Of a DNA stretch of 64,000 nucleotides, positions 26,812-35,287 are shown one piece after another; the stretch's first letter is position 1; each line of letters begins with the position of its first letter. Position numbers and translations under genes: made by a program. This stretch comes from Streptomonospora alba (GTDB lineage: Bacteria; Actinomycetota; Actinomycetes; Streptosporangiales; Streptosporangiaceae): positions 62,001-126,000 of the forward strand of contig NZ_JROO01000003.1 of assembly GCF_000826685.1 (NCBI RefSeq), given 5' to 3'. Under the pieces are notes generated by a model, which did not search any database, was not told where the DNA came from, and worked only from the letters and a program-made list of their open reading frames with translations.

Positions 26812-28020
26812 ATGAACGAATCCGCTCTGCCGCACCCCCGTCGCGACTCCACGCTCTCCGCGGCTCAGGCCCGCCGTGTGGCACTCGCGGCCCAGGGCTT
26901 CGCCGACCCCGCGCCCTCTGGTCCGCCTACCGCCCGCCACCTCCAGCGGGTGATCAACCGGGTCGGAGCCATCCAGATCGACAGCGTGAACGTGCTCGCC
27001 CGCAGCCAGTACCTGCCGGTGTTCGCGCGGCTGGGCCGCTACGACCCCGCGCTGCTGGACCGCGCCGCCACCCGGCGCGGCGGTCGGCTGGTGGAGTACT
27101 GGGCGCACGAGGCCAGCCTGATCCCGCCGTCCACCCACCGGCTGCTGCGCTGGCGCATGGACCGCGCCCACGACGAGGCGTGGGGCGCCATGCGCCGCAC
27201 CGCCGACGAGCATCCCGGCCTCCTCAAGGCGGTGCGCGAGGAGGTCGAGCGCATCGGCCCGGCTACCGCGCGGCGGATCGAGACCGCGCTGGAGCACGGT
27301 TCCGATCGGCCGCGCGAGCACTGGGGATGGAACTGGTCGCTCGTCAAGCGGGCGCTGGAGTTCCTGTTCTGGTCCGGCGAGGTCACCACCGACGGCCGCA
27401 CCGCCCAGTTCGAACGGCGCTACGACCTGACCGAGCGCGTACTCCCGCACGAGGTCCACAACGCCCCCGATCCCGACCCCGCCGACGCCCGGCGCGAACT
27501 CATGGCGATCGCGGCGCGCGCCCACGGCGTGGGCACCGAGCTGTGCCTGCGCGACTACTTCCGGCTCGGCGCCGCCGAGGCCCGCACGGCTCTGGGCGAG
27601 CTGGTCGAGGCCGGCGAGGTCGTGCCTGTCGGCGTCGCCGGCTGGCAGCGGCCCGCCTACCTGCACCGCGACGCACGCGTGCCGCGCAAGGTCGACGCCC
27701 GTGCGCTGCTCAGCCCGTTCGACTCGCTGGTGTGGGAACGCTCGCGGGCCGAGGCTCTGTTCGGCTTCCGCTACAGGCTGGAGATCTACGTCCCCCCGGC
27801 CAAGCGGGTGCACGGCTACTACGTGCTGCCGTTCCTGCTGGGCGAGGACCTGGTGGCGCGTGTCGATCTCAAGGCCGACCGCAGGGCCGGGCGGCTGCTC
27901 GTGCGGTGCACCACGCTGGAGGAGTCCGCTCCGCCCGAGACCGCCGAGGAGCTGCACGCTCAACTGGAGCGCATGGCCGCGTGGCTGGAGCTGAACGAGG
28001 GCGTGCGCTACGAGGAGTGA
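26812..28020 (+). CDS. YcaQ/AlkX-type DNA glycosylase (winged-helix HTH_42 family)
   Basis: Protein of 402 aa of the HTH_42 winged-helix glycosylase family. The catalytic QxD motif is seen as Gln55-Ile-Asp57 in [15 protein letters not shown]; in E. coli YcaQ this motif unhooks interstrand crosslinks, while the AlkZ subfamily has QxQ. Other family blocks are [13 protein letters not shown] and [21 protein letters not shown]. It starts at ATG 26812; the frame upstream is Arg/Pro-rich non-coding sequence. It stands in its own unit, convergent with a GNAT gene. Confidence 0.85.
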   Translation: MNESALPHPRRDSTLSAAQARRVALAAQGFADPAPSGPPTARHLQRVINRVGAIQIDSVNVLARSQYLPVFARLGRYDPALLDRAATRRGGRLVEYWAHEASLIPPSTHRLLRWRMDRAHDEAWGAMRRTADEHPGLLKAVREEVERIGPATARRIETALEHGSDRPREHWGWNWSLVKRALEFLFWSGEVTTDGRTAQFERRYDLTERVLPHEVHNAPDPDPADARRELMAIAARAHGVGTELCLRDYFRLGAAEARTALGELVEAGEVVPVGVAGWQRPAYLHRDARVPRKVDARALLSPFDSLVWERSRAEALFGFRYRLEIYVPPAKRVHGYYVLPFLLGEDLVARVDLKADRRAGRLLVRCTTLEESAPPETAEELHAQLERMAAWLELNEGVRYEE

Positions 28021-28027
28021 CGGCGGT

Positions 28028-28044
28028 GCCCGCCGGAAGCGGGC
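28028..28044. terminator. Bidirectional hairpin between convergent genes
   Basis: GCCCGC-CGGAA-GCGGGC sits in the 30-bp gap between the ends of the YcaQ-like and GNAT genes and could terminate both. Confidence 0.5.
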
Positions 28045-28050
28045 CGCGCC

Positions 28051-28596
28051 TCACGTGCCGAGCGGCTTGGCCAGCTCCTCGAAGACCAGGTCGTCGCGCT
28101 TGGGCAGGCCGAACCGCTTGTCGCCGTAGGGAAAGGGCACGGTGCCGCCGGTGCGCCGGTAGCCGCGCCGCCCGTACCAGGCGATCAGGTCCGCACGCTG
28201 GCGGAGCACCCTCATGCGCATGGCCGTGCTGCCCAGCTCCTCGGCCGCGGCGCGTTCCGCCTCGGCGAGCACGCGGCGTCCCAGTCCGCCGCCCTGGGCC
28301 TCGGGCCGCACAGCGAACATGCCGAAGTAGGCGGAGCCGTCTCCGCCGTCCGTGAGTTCGCAGCAGGCCACCGGCCGGCCGCCCTGCTCCGCGAGAAGCA
28401 CGCGGGTCTTGGGCCGGGCGAGGAGGTCGGCGATCTTCCCGGCGTCGACGCGCTGGCCGCCGAGCAGGTCGGCCTCGGTGGTCCAGCCCCGCCGCGAGAC
28501 GTCGCCGCGGTAGGCGGAGTTCACCAGCTCGACCAGCACGGCCACGTCGCCTTCGTCGGCGTCGCGGAAGACGGGCCCGCTGGCCTCGGCGGTCAT
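28051..28596 (-). CDS. GNAT family N-acetyltransferase
   Basis: Acetyl-CoA-dependent acyltransferase of 181 aa. Motif A for CoA binding is visible as RPEAQGGGLGRRVLAEAERAA (residues about 97-117), after a beta-strand SAYFGMFAV, and a motif B-like LIAWYGRRGYRRTG follows. The N-terminal part starts VFRDADEGDVAVLVELVNSAYRGD, common to small actinobacterial GNATs. The acceptor is unknown. It is a single gene, convergent with the DNA glycosylase. Confidence 0.85.
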   Translation of the reverse strand: MTAEASGPVFRDADEGDVAVLVELVNSAYRGDVSRRGWTTEADLLGGQRVDAGKIADLLARPKTRVLLAEQGGRPVACCELTDGGDGSAYFGMFAVRPEAQGGGLGRRVLAEAERAAAEELGSTAMRMRVLRQRADLIAWYGRRGYRRTGGTVPFPYGDKRFGLPKRDDLVFEELAKPLGT

Positions 28597-28710
28597 CCGG
28601 ACTCCTCTCGCTGCAGAACGAGCATCACTCTACTGCCCGAGCTGCCGCGGGTGGGCAGGTGTGGCAGCCGTTCGGCGGCTGCCGGGGCGGAGGCGCCGTC
28701 GCGCCGTCGC

Positions 28711-28742
28711 GGTGCCGCGGTGCCGCGGTGCCGCGGTGCCGC
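28711..28742. repeat. Four tandem copies of the octamer GGTGCCGC
   Basis: GGTGCCGC is repeated four times head to tail in the gap between the GNAT and thiolase genes. It looks like a slippage-prone microsatellite. Confidence 0.7.
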
Positions 28743-28833
28743 GACGCGAACGGCGGTGCGCCGGCGGGACCGGCGCACCGCCTTCGGGTGTGCGCGTGGC
28801 GCGCGGGCGGCGCGCCTCATGCGGGGCGGGGCG

Positions 28834-29976
28834 CTACACCCGCTCGATGATGGTGGTGTTGGCCTGGCCGCCGCCCTCGCACATGGTCTGGAGGCCGTAC
28901 CTGCCGCCCGAGCGCTCGAGTTCGTGCACGAGCTTGGTCATCAGCACGGCGCCGGTGGCGCCCAACGGGTGGCCCAGGGCGATGGCACCGCCGTTGGGGT
29001 TGGTCTTGGCGGGGTCGGCGCCCAATTCGTCCAGCCAGGCCAGCGGGACGGGGGCGAAGGCCTCGTTGATCTCGGTGACGTCGATGTCGTCGATGCCCAG
29101 CCCGGACTTGGCCAGGGCCGCGCGGGTGGCCGGGATGGGGGCGGTGAGCATGTACACCGGGTCGTCACCGACCAGGGACAGCTGGACGACCCGCGCGAGC
29201 GGGGTGAGCCCGTGCTTGTCGACGGCGCGCTCGGAGGCGATCATGAGTGCGCCCGCGCCCACCGAGACCTGGCTGGCTACGGCGGCCGTGAGCGCCCAGC
29301 CCTCGCGCAGCGGGTCCAGCGAGGCCATCTTCTCCAGAGTGGTCTCGGGCCGCACGCCCTCGTCCCGTGCGACGCCGGCCAGCGGGGCGATCTCCTTGTC
29401 GAAGTACCCGGCGTCGCGCGCGGCGGCGGCGCGGCGGTGGCTCTCCAGCGAGTAGCGCTCCAGGTCCTCGCGGCTGTAGCCCCACTTCTCGGCCATCAGC
29501 TGCGCGCCGCGGAACTGGGAGATCTCCTGGTCGCCGTAGCGCTTGTGCCAGCCCTCGCCGAAGATGGCCAGATCGGCGTCGAAGGCGTACTTGGCGTTGG
29601 CGCCCATGGGGACCATGCCCATGTTCTCCACACCCGAGGCCACCACGAGGTCCTGCGTGCCCGACATGACGCCCTGGGCGGCGAAGTGCACGGCCTGCTG
29701 GGAGGAGCCGCACTGGCGGTCGATGGTGACGCCCGCGGTGGTCTCGGGCAGTCCCGCCGACAGCCACGCGGTTCGGGCGAGGTCGAGGGCCTGGGGGCCG
29801 ACCTGGCTCACGCAACCCATGACGACGTCCTCGACCGCCTCCGGGTCGGCCCCGGTGCGGTCGACCAGCTCCCGGAGGACGTGTGCCCCCAAGTCCGCCG
29901 GGTGCACGCCTGCGAGGGCGCCCTTCTTCGTTCCTACCGGGGTCCGGACGGCCCCGACGATGTATGCCTCAGCCAC
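28834..29976 (-). CDS. Acetyl-CoA C-acyltransferase (thiolase)
   Basis: Thiolase of 380 aa with all catalytic residues: nucleophile Cys89 in DRQCGSSQQAV, His336 in ALGHPLGATG and the second Cys366 in MCEGGG. It cleaves 3-ketoacyl-CoA with CoA or runs in reverse. The sequence resembles actinobacterial FadA-type degradative thiolases. Expression is probably tied to the divergent acyl-CoA dehydrogenase at 30439, since both promoters carry the inverted repeat ACCGAA-N5-TTCGGT; this would couple first and last steps of an acyl-CoA degradation pathway. Confidence 0.92.
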   Translation of the reverse strand: MAEAYIVGAVRTPVGTKKGALAGVHPADLGAHVLRELVDRTGADPEAVEDVVMGCVSQVGPQALDLARTAWLSAGLPETTAGVTIDRQCGSSQQAVHFAAQGVMSGTQDLVVASGVENMGMVPMGANAKYAFDADLAIFGEGWHKRYGDQEISQFRGAQLMAEKWGYSREDLERYSLESHRRAAAARDAGYFDKEIAPLAGVARDEGVRPETTLEKMASLDPLREGWALTAAVASQVSVGAGALMIASERAVDKHGLTPLARVVQLSLVGDDPVYMLTAPIPATRAALAKSGLGIDDIDVTEINEAFAPVPLAWLDELGADPAKTNPNGGAIALGHPLGATGAVLMTKLVHELERSGGRYGLQTMCEGGGQANTTIIERV

Positions 29977-30021
29977 TGTGCCCTCCTGGGAGCCTGCTGT
30001 TTCCGCTACGCGTGGATCCTT

Positions 30022-30040
30022 AACCGAACCATATTCGGTT
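30022..30040. promoter_or_regulatory. Inverted-repeat operator upstream of thiolase
   Basis: AACCGAA-CCATA-TTCGGTT is a perfect 7-5-7 inverted repeat located 46 bp before the thiolase start. The same core is found before the divergent acyl-CoA dehydrogenase, so one repressor probably controls both. Confidence 0.65.
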
Positions 30041-30188
30041 TCCGGATGCAGGCAAGGGGACGGGGGCCGCCGGACGGCCGCACGACACGGGGCGAAGCGG
30101 CGGCGCGACGGCGGCCTCAGCTTCTACCGCGATACCGGCTACGGCGGGGTGATTCGCCCGGTTCGCCCCGCTCTATCGCCCGCATCAG

Positions 30189-30251
30189 CGTTGATCTTGT
30201 ACCTACGGGCACATGTGATCGCTCACAGTGACCGTAAGTACAAGATCAACG
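30189..30251. repeat. Long REP/MITE-like hairpin repeat
   Basis: Two 20-bp arms (30189-30208 and 30232-30251), matching except for one base, flank a 23-nt centre that itself contains TGTGA-TCGC-TCACA. It is more AT-rich than its surroundings. The arms start with CGTTGATCTTGTAC, similar in style to GTTGATC-containing palindromic repeats that I recall from other actinomycetes. It lies mid-way in the divergent thiolase/dehydrogenase spacer. Confidence 0.65.
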
Positions 30252-30352
30252 GGGGTCGGCGAGCACACGGACCCAGCTGGACGCGGTGGACAGCGGAGGC
30301 GCCGCTCGGAGCCGGGGCGGACTTCGCCGGAGCTTCCATCCGCCCGCGCCCG

Positions 30353-30369
30353 ACCGAATCGTGTTCGGT
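30353..30369. promoter_or_regulatory. Inverted-repeat operator upstream of acyl-CoA dehydrogenase
   Basis: ACCGAA-TCGTG-TTCGGT, 70 bp before the dehydrogenase ATG, matches the arms and spacing of the site upstream of the thiolase. Confidence 0.65.
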
Positions 30370-30438
30370 TACGGTGGTGATGCGCGCGGGGCGCGGGCGC
30401 GCGGACGGCGGAGCCCGCAACGAGACAAGGAGCCGGCC

Positions 30439-31581
30439 ATGCACAGGGAGCTCTTCGAGACCGACCACGATCTCTTCCGCGAGTCGGCGGCCGAGTTCCT
30501 CAAGCGCGAGGTGGTCCCCTACCACGGGCAGTGGGAGAAGGACGGCATCGTTCCGCGCGAGGTGTGGACCAAGGCAGGCGAGGTCGGCCTGCTCGGACTG
30601 GGCGTGCCCGAGGCCTACGGCGGCTCGGGCAGCGACGATTTCCGGTTCAACGCCGTGGTCTCCGAGGAGATCTGCCGCGCCGGCGCCAGCGGTCTGGGAT
30701 TCACGCTGCAGAACGACGTCATCGCGCCCTACCTGGTGCGGCTGACCACCGAGGAGCAGAAGCGCAGGTGGCTGCCCGGCTTCGCCTCGGGCGAGCTGAT
30801 CACCGCCATCGCCATGACCGAGCCGGGCGCGGGCAGCGACCTGCAGGCCGTCAGCACCACCGCCGTCCGCGACGGCGACGAGTACGTCGTCAACGGGCAG
30901 AAGACGTTCATCACCAACGGCATCAACTCCGACCTGGTGATCGTCGTTGTGCGCACCGACCCCGACGCCGGGGCCCACGGACTCTCCCTGCTGGCGGTCG
31001 AGCGGGGCACGCCCGGTTTCGAGCGCGGCCGCAACCTGGACAAGATCGGGCTGAAGGCACAGGACACCGCCGAGCTGTCGTTCACCGACGTGCGTGTTCC
31101 GGTGGACAACCTCATCGGCGAGGAGAACCAGGGGTTCGTCCACCTGATGGAGAACCTGCCCCAGGAGCGGTTGTCGATCGCCGTGGCCGCAACCGCCGGT
31201 GCCGAGAAGGTGCTGGCCGAGACCATCGAGTACTGCAAGAACCGCGCCGCCTTCGGCCGCCCGATCAGCAAGTTCCAGAACACGCGCTTCACGCTGGCCG
31301 AGCTGGCCACCGAGGCCGATCTCGCCCGCACCTACGTCGACCGCGCGATCACACTGCTCAACCGCGGCGAGTTGACCGTCGAGGACGCCGCCAAGGCCAA
31401 GTGGTGGACCACCGAGTTCGCCAATCGGCTCATCGACCGGTGCCTGCAGCTGCACGGCGGGTATGGATACATGATGGAATACCCCGTGGCGAAGGCGTGG
31501 CAGGACGCCAGGATCCAGTCGATCTTCGGCGGCACGACCGAGATCATGAAGGAGATCGTGGGTCGCTCGCTGGGTCTGTAG
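30439..31581 (+). CDS. Acyl-CoA dehydrogenase (LCAD/IVD-like)
   Basis: FAD-dependent acyl-CoA dehydrogenase of 380 aa, normal length. The ATG at 30439 (MHRELFETDHDLFRE) has AAGGAG 6 nt upstream; the open frame extends further but without homology. FAD-binding AIAMTEPGAGSDLQ and TFITNGINSD are present. The C-terminal position of the SCAD/MCAD catalytic Glu is Gly (IFGGTTEIMKEIVGR), as in long-chain and isovaleryl-CoA dehydrogenases, whose base is in helix G; the corresponding segment here is LMENLPQERLSIA. Substrate is probably long or branched acyl-CoA. Confidence 0.9.
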   Translation: MHRELFETDHDLFRESAAEFLKREVVPYHGQWEKDGIVPREVWTKAGEVGLLGLGVPEAYGGSGSDDFRFNAVVSEEICRAGASGLGFTLQNDVIAPYLVRLTTEEQKRRWLPGFASGELITAIAMTEPGAGSDLQAVSTTAVRDGDEYVVNGQKTFITNGINSDLVIVVVRTDPDAGAHGLSLLAVERGTPGFERGRNLDKIGLKAQDTAELSFTDVRVPVDNLIGEENQGFVHLMENLPQERLSIAVAATAGAEKVLAETIEYCKNRAAFGRPISKFQNTRFTLAELATEADLARTYVDRAITLLNRGELTVEDAAKAKWWTTEFANRLIDRCLQLHGGYGYMMEYPVAKAWQDARIQSIFGGTTEIMKEIVGRSLGL

Positions 31582-31616
31582 CCACCCCCTCGACGGGTTA
31601 CGGCGAAAGGGTCACG

Positions 31617-31784
31617 ATGAGCGGCGCGTGGGACGGCCTGATCGTCCTCGGACTCCTGATCATCCTGCTGGTACTGGGCGTGCGGAGGCTCCGGCCCCGC
31701 ATGCACGTCCCGTGGACCACCGGCGGCATCGTGGTCTGCTTCATCTTCGTCGTACTGCTGCTGTGGGCGTGGTCCAACCGCTGA
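31617..31784 (+). CDS. Small two-segment membrane protein
   Basis: Protein of 55 aa, too short to be assigned a family. It has two hydrophobic segments (about residues 7-22 and 35-52) joined by a basic loop, VRRLRPRMHVPW. AAAGGG lies just upstream of the ATG. It starts 35 bp after the acyl-CoA dehydrogenase stop and is probably co-transcribed. Its last codons fall inside a perfect 52-bp palindrome shared with the end of the convergent phosphatase gene. Confidence 0.6.
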   Translation: MSGAWDGLIVLGLLIILLVLGVRRLRPRMHVPWTTGGIVVCFIFVVLLLWAWSNR

Positions 31785-31829
31785 AGTCGGAGTAGGCGGA
31801 CCGCGGTCCGCCTACTCCGACTTCAGCGG
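31778..31829. terminator. Perfect 52-bp palindrome, bidirectional terminator containing both gene ends
   Basis: Each 26-bp arm is an exact reverse complement of the other, with the centre between 31803 and 31804. The left arm includes the last sense codon and TGA stop of the small membrane gene; the right arm includes the last three codons and TAG stop of the phosphatase gene. It would fold into a loop-poor hairpin on either transcript. Confidence 0.8.
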
Positions 31830-34064
31830 GATCTCGAACCAGACCGCCTTGCCGTCGGGTGTGGGGCGCGAGCCCCAGCGCGCGGCGAGCTGGTCGACGA
31901 GGTAGAGTCCGCGGCCGCCCTCGTCGTCGGCGCCGGCGCTGCGGATGCGCGGCAGCCGCAGGTCGCGGTCGAAGACCTCGACCCACACCGAGGCCGCACC
32001 GCGCCGCAGCCGCAGCAGGAACTCGCTGGGCTGGGCGGACTCGGAGTCGTCCTCGGTCTCCTCCAGCAGGTCCGCCCAGTCCTCGTCGAAGTCCTCGCCC
32101 TCGCCGAAGTCGCCGCCCAGATCCAGGCCCGTGCCGGAGTCGCGCACCCCGTCGGTGGTGAACTCACGGCGCGCTGGGTGGGGCGTGGCGTGGATGACCA
32201 CGTTGGTCACGATCTCCGAGACCAGCAGGCAGGCCAGCTCGGCCTGGTCGCGGTCCATGCCCCAGTTCTTGAACGTGCTGGAGGCCAGGTGGCGGGCGTC
32301 GCCCACGGTGGGCGCCTCGGCGATGAACCAGCCCTCCTCCATGGCGAGCTCGCCGGAGTGGGTACGCACCACCAGCAGCGCGGTGTCGTCGTCGATCTCG
32401 CCGGGGACCGCGTTGACCGCCGTCTGGGCGATCTGCTCCACGTCCTTGTCGGCGACCTCGCGCACGCGCCGACGCAGCTGCTCCAGCGAGCGCCGCACGT
32501 CGACGGTGCCGCCGATGGGGCGCCGGTCGACCAGGCCGTCGGTGTAGAGCAGCAGCGTGGCGCCGGCGGGCAGTTCGAGGTCGGCCTGGTGGTAGACGGC
32601 GTCGTCGTAGGGGGCTCCGCGCAGCTTGACGCCCAGCAGGGTGTCGGAGACCTCCAGCGACAGCTCGTCGACGCCGTCGTCGCAGATCAGCAGCGGTGCC
32701 TGGTGGCCGGCGTTGGCGTAGGAGAGCCGCCGCGACCACGCGTCGTAGACCATGTACAGGCAGCTGACGCTCGGTACCCAGGTGCCGCCGGAGTCGTCGG
32801 GACGACCGAGGCGGCGCACCCATTCGTCCAGTTCGCGCAGGATGTCGGCGGGCTCGCGGTCGGCCTGGGCGAACGCGCGCAGCGCGGCGCGGAGCTGGCC
32901 CATGACGGCCGCGGCGTGGGGACCGCGCCCTTCGACGTCGCCGATGACGATGCCCACGCGCCCGGCCGAAAGCGGGATGACGTCGTAGAAGTCACCGCCG
33001 ACCTGGGTCTGGATGCCGTGGCCGTGCGCCTCCAACGGCTTGGCCGGAACGTAGCGGTGGGCGATGGACAACCCGTCGAACGGAGGGAACGAGCGGGGCA
33101 GGAGGCTGTGCTGGAAGGCCAGCGCGGTACTGCGCTCCTCCTCGAACAGGCGCGCGTTGTCGATGGCCAGGGCTACGCGCGAGGAGAGGGCGCCGACGAG
33201 GTCGCGGTCGAAGGCGCCGTAGCGGGTCTTCTGCCGCGGGGAGATCCGGGACAGAGCGAGCGTGAGCACGCCCAGGAGTTCACCGCGGGCGCGCAGGGGC
33301 GCTGCGATCGCCGAAGTCACCCCCACCTGCTCGGCAACGCGGGCCGAGCGCCTGTCGTCGTGGCCTGCGGCGCCGGCGTAATCGCCGACGAGCACGGTCT
33401 CCATGCGCCGCATCGCGGTGTAGACGAAGTGGCGGTCGGGGTAGGTGACCTCGTCGCCGACGTCGAACCAGGTGCCCGGCGGCGGGGTCCAGCCCTCGGC
33501 GTGCACGGAGATGCGGCGGACGAGCCGGTCGTGGTCGAAGAGGTCGATGAAGCAGTGGTCGGCGAACTGCGGAACGAGGATCTCGGCGACGGCCTTCATC
33601 GTGGAGTCGAACTCCAACGAGCCCGCCAGGCGGCTGCCGACCCGCTCCAGGATGCCGTAGAGGTCCTCGACGCGGCCGCTGCGCAGCGCCTCGCCGGCGA
33701 AGACCATGAACCCCTCGACCGCGCCGGAGTCGTCCTTCATCGGCACGGCGTTGACGCGAACGTGCAGCCAGCCGGCTTCGGGGCGCCTGATGGCGAAGGT
33801 GCCGTCCCAGGTGTCGCCTTGCAGCGCGCGCCGCGAAAGCTGGTTGGCGCGCTCGAGATCGGACTCCTGGATGCCCAGGTCCGCCAGTGTGACACCGCCC
33901 GGTTCGACGTCCTCGGGCAGCCCGAACAGCTCGCGCGCGAAGGGGTTGATGTAACGCAGACGACTGGCGCGGTCGGACACGAGGACGGCGATCTGCGCCT
34001 GCTCGAAGACCGCGTCCCCGGTGAGGGCGTCGTCGTCGTAGAAGGCTTCCCCCCGTCGGTTCAT
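31812..34064 (-). CDS. PAS-GAF-SpoIIE phosphatase with C-terminal anti-sigma kinase-like domain
   Basis: Regulatory protein of 750 aa. A PAS domain lies at about 15-125, GAF at about 135-305, and a SpoIIE-type PP2C phosphatase at about 325-568 with metal-site GGDFYD (356-361), GDVEGRG (375-381), NAGHQAPLL and YTDGLVD. A GHKL/HATPase domain follows at about 575-750, with N box SEIVTNVVIHA (Asn621) and DDEGGRGLYLV. Such proteins phosphorylate and dephosphorylate STAS anti-sigma antagonists to set an alternative sigma factor. An acidic insert of about 40 residues (641-680) separates N and G boxes. No sigma or STAS gene is adjacent. Confidence 0.9.
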   Translation of the reverse strand: MNRRGEAFYDDDALTGDAVFEQAQIAVLVSDRASRLRYINPFARELFGLPEDVEPGGVTLADLGIQESDLERANQLSRRALQGDTWDGTFAIRRPEAGWLHVRVNAVPMKDDSGAVEGFMVFAGEALRSGRVEDLYGILERVGSRLAGSLEFDSTMKAVAEILVPQFADHCFIDLFDHDRLVRRISVHAEGWTPPPGTWFDVGDEVTYPDRHFVYTAMRRMETVLVGDYAGAAGHDDRRSARVAEQVGVTSAIAAPLRARGELLGVLTLALSRISPRQKTRYGAFDRDLVGALSSRVALAIDNARLFEEERSTALAFQHSLLPRSFPPFDGLSIAHRYVPAKPLEAHGHGIQTQVGGDFYDVIPLSAGRVGIVIGDVEGRGPHAAAVMGQLRAALRAFAQADREPADILRELDEWVRRLGRPDDSGGTWVPSVSCLYMVYDAWSRRLSYANAGHQAPLLICDDGVDELSLEVSDTLLGVKLRGAPYDDAVYHQADLELPAGATLLLYTDGLVDRRPIGGTVDVRRSLEQLRRRVREVADKDVEQIAQTAVNAVPGEIDDDTALLVVRTHSGELAMEEGWFIAEAPTVGDARHLASSTFKNWGMDRDQAELACLLVSEIVTNVVIHATPHPARREFTTDGVRDSGTGLDLGGDFGEGEDFDEDWADLLEETEDDSESAQPSEFLLRLRRGAASVWVEVFDRDLRLPRIRSAGADDEGGRGLYLVDQLAARWGSRPTPDGKAVWFEIPLKSE

Positions 34065-34261
34065 TCAGCCGCCACCTTGACCTCGCCGGCCGCGGTCACG
34101 ATGCCGCGCCGTACGGTCCGCTCTGCCCCGGCGCGGTCGATCCGATCGCGCCGGTGACCGCGCGCCATGGGCCGAGCATAGCCCCACTGCCACGGTATCT
34201 GCAGTGCAACGTGACATTTCGGCCCCTGCGCCCACGCGTGCGCGCAGAGTGGGGGGCGTGT

Positions 34262-34972
34262 TCAGGGCTTGGTGACGAAAATATGGCTGGCGATCTGCCG
34301 GGACAGTTCGCTGGGCTCGCCATCCTTGCCGCTACCACCAATCACCTGTACGCCGTTGTCGGTCTCGACGAGGGTAACTTCCTGCTCCGGTTGTACCCCG
34401 GCACGCTTGAGATCGAGCATGATCTCGGTATCGCTCTGCAACTGCTCGCTGATGCGCCGTACCTTCACCCGGGTCTCGGCCCCGTTGGCGACGTCGAGCA
34501 TCGGCACGATGGACTCGCCGGAGAAGGGCTCGGCCGCGTAGTCGGCCAGTCCCAGCTCCTCCAGGGCGGGGATGGGGTTGCCGTGCGGGCACACCGAGGG
34601 GGCGTTGAGCAGCCGCACCAGGCGCTCCTCGACCGCCTCGGAGATGACGTGCTCCCAGCGGCAGGCCTCGACGTGGACGTCCTCCCACGGCAGGCCGATG
34701 ACGTCGACGAGCAGGCGCTCGGCCAGGCGGTGCTTGCGCATCACGAGGGTGGCGAGCCGATTGCCCTCGTCGGTCATCGCGAGGTGGCGATCGTTTTCGA
34801 CGCGCAGCAGGCCGTCGCGCTCCATGCGGGCGACGGTCTGGCTGACCGTGGGACCGCTCTGCTGGAGGCGCTCGGCGATGCGCGCCCGCAGGGGCACGAT
34901 GCCTTCCTCCTCCAGCTCGAAGATCGTGCGGAGGTACATCTCCGTAGTGTCGATAAGCCCGTGTGCGGTCAA
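34262..34972 (-). CDS. DtxR/IdeR-family metal-dependent repressor
   Basis: Iron- or manganese-activated repressor of 236 aa. The N-terminal winged helix (IDTTEMYLRTIFELEEEG to DGLLRV) is followed by the metal-binding dimerisation domain with HRLAERLL, VEACRWEHVIS (Cys, Glu and His ligands) and CPHGNPIP, then an SH3-like C-terminal domain. I place the start at TTG 34972, because GGGGAGGGGAG lies just upstream and homology begins at once (GLIDTTEMYL); the longer frame to 35026 is unlikely. It would control siderophore and iron-uptake genes. It most resembles Streptomyces DmdR/DesR proteins. Confidence 0.9.
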   Translation of the reverse strand: MTAHGLIDTTEMYLRTIFELEEEGIVPLRARIAERLQQSGPTVSQTVARMERDGLLRVENDRHLAMTDEGNRLATLVMRKHRLAERLLVDVIGLPWEDVHVEACRWEHVISEAVEERLVRLLNAPSVCPHGNPIPALEELGLADYAAEPFSGESIVPMLDVANGAETRVKVRRISEQLQSDTEIMLDLKRAGVQPEQEVTLVETDNGVQVIGGSGKDGEPSELSRQIASHIFVTKP

Positions 34973-35287
34973 GGCTCCCCTCCCCTCATGGGCCGTCGAG
35001 AGTCGACGACGGCAGACTCTCAACACAGACCGGCCGCACGGGATTCCGGTTGCCCTCCCGGACCCCTGCCCGGACGGGAAACCGACCGCTGCGCCCTGGC
35101 CGCGGGAGCGGCCACCGATTGCCCACCATCATACCCCGGCAAGAGACAACCCACTTCGCCGCAATGTGCCCAATACCACACACCCGCACGCAGCCGGAAC
35201 GCCGCGGGCACGGAGTCGGCGAGCGGCCGCCGCGCCCGCGGGCACACCCCTGAGGGGCCCGCGCCGGCCTGTGCTCGTCGGGTCAGC
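34973..35287. promoter_or_regulatory. Leader and promoter region of the DtxR-family gene
   Basis: This 315-bp gap lies between two leftward genes. TATGAT, read leftward, at 35128-35133 is a good -10 candidate for the repressor, implying a leader of about 150 nt. No -35 match or other gene is evident. Confidence 0.35.

Noticed and set aside
30214-30227. TGTGA-N4-TCACA as a Crp site
   Set aside because: Crp sites have a 6-bp spacer; here it is 4 bp and the sequence is the centre of a longer hairpin repeat, so a Crp role is not supported.
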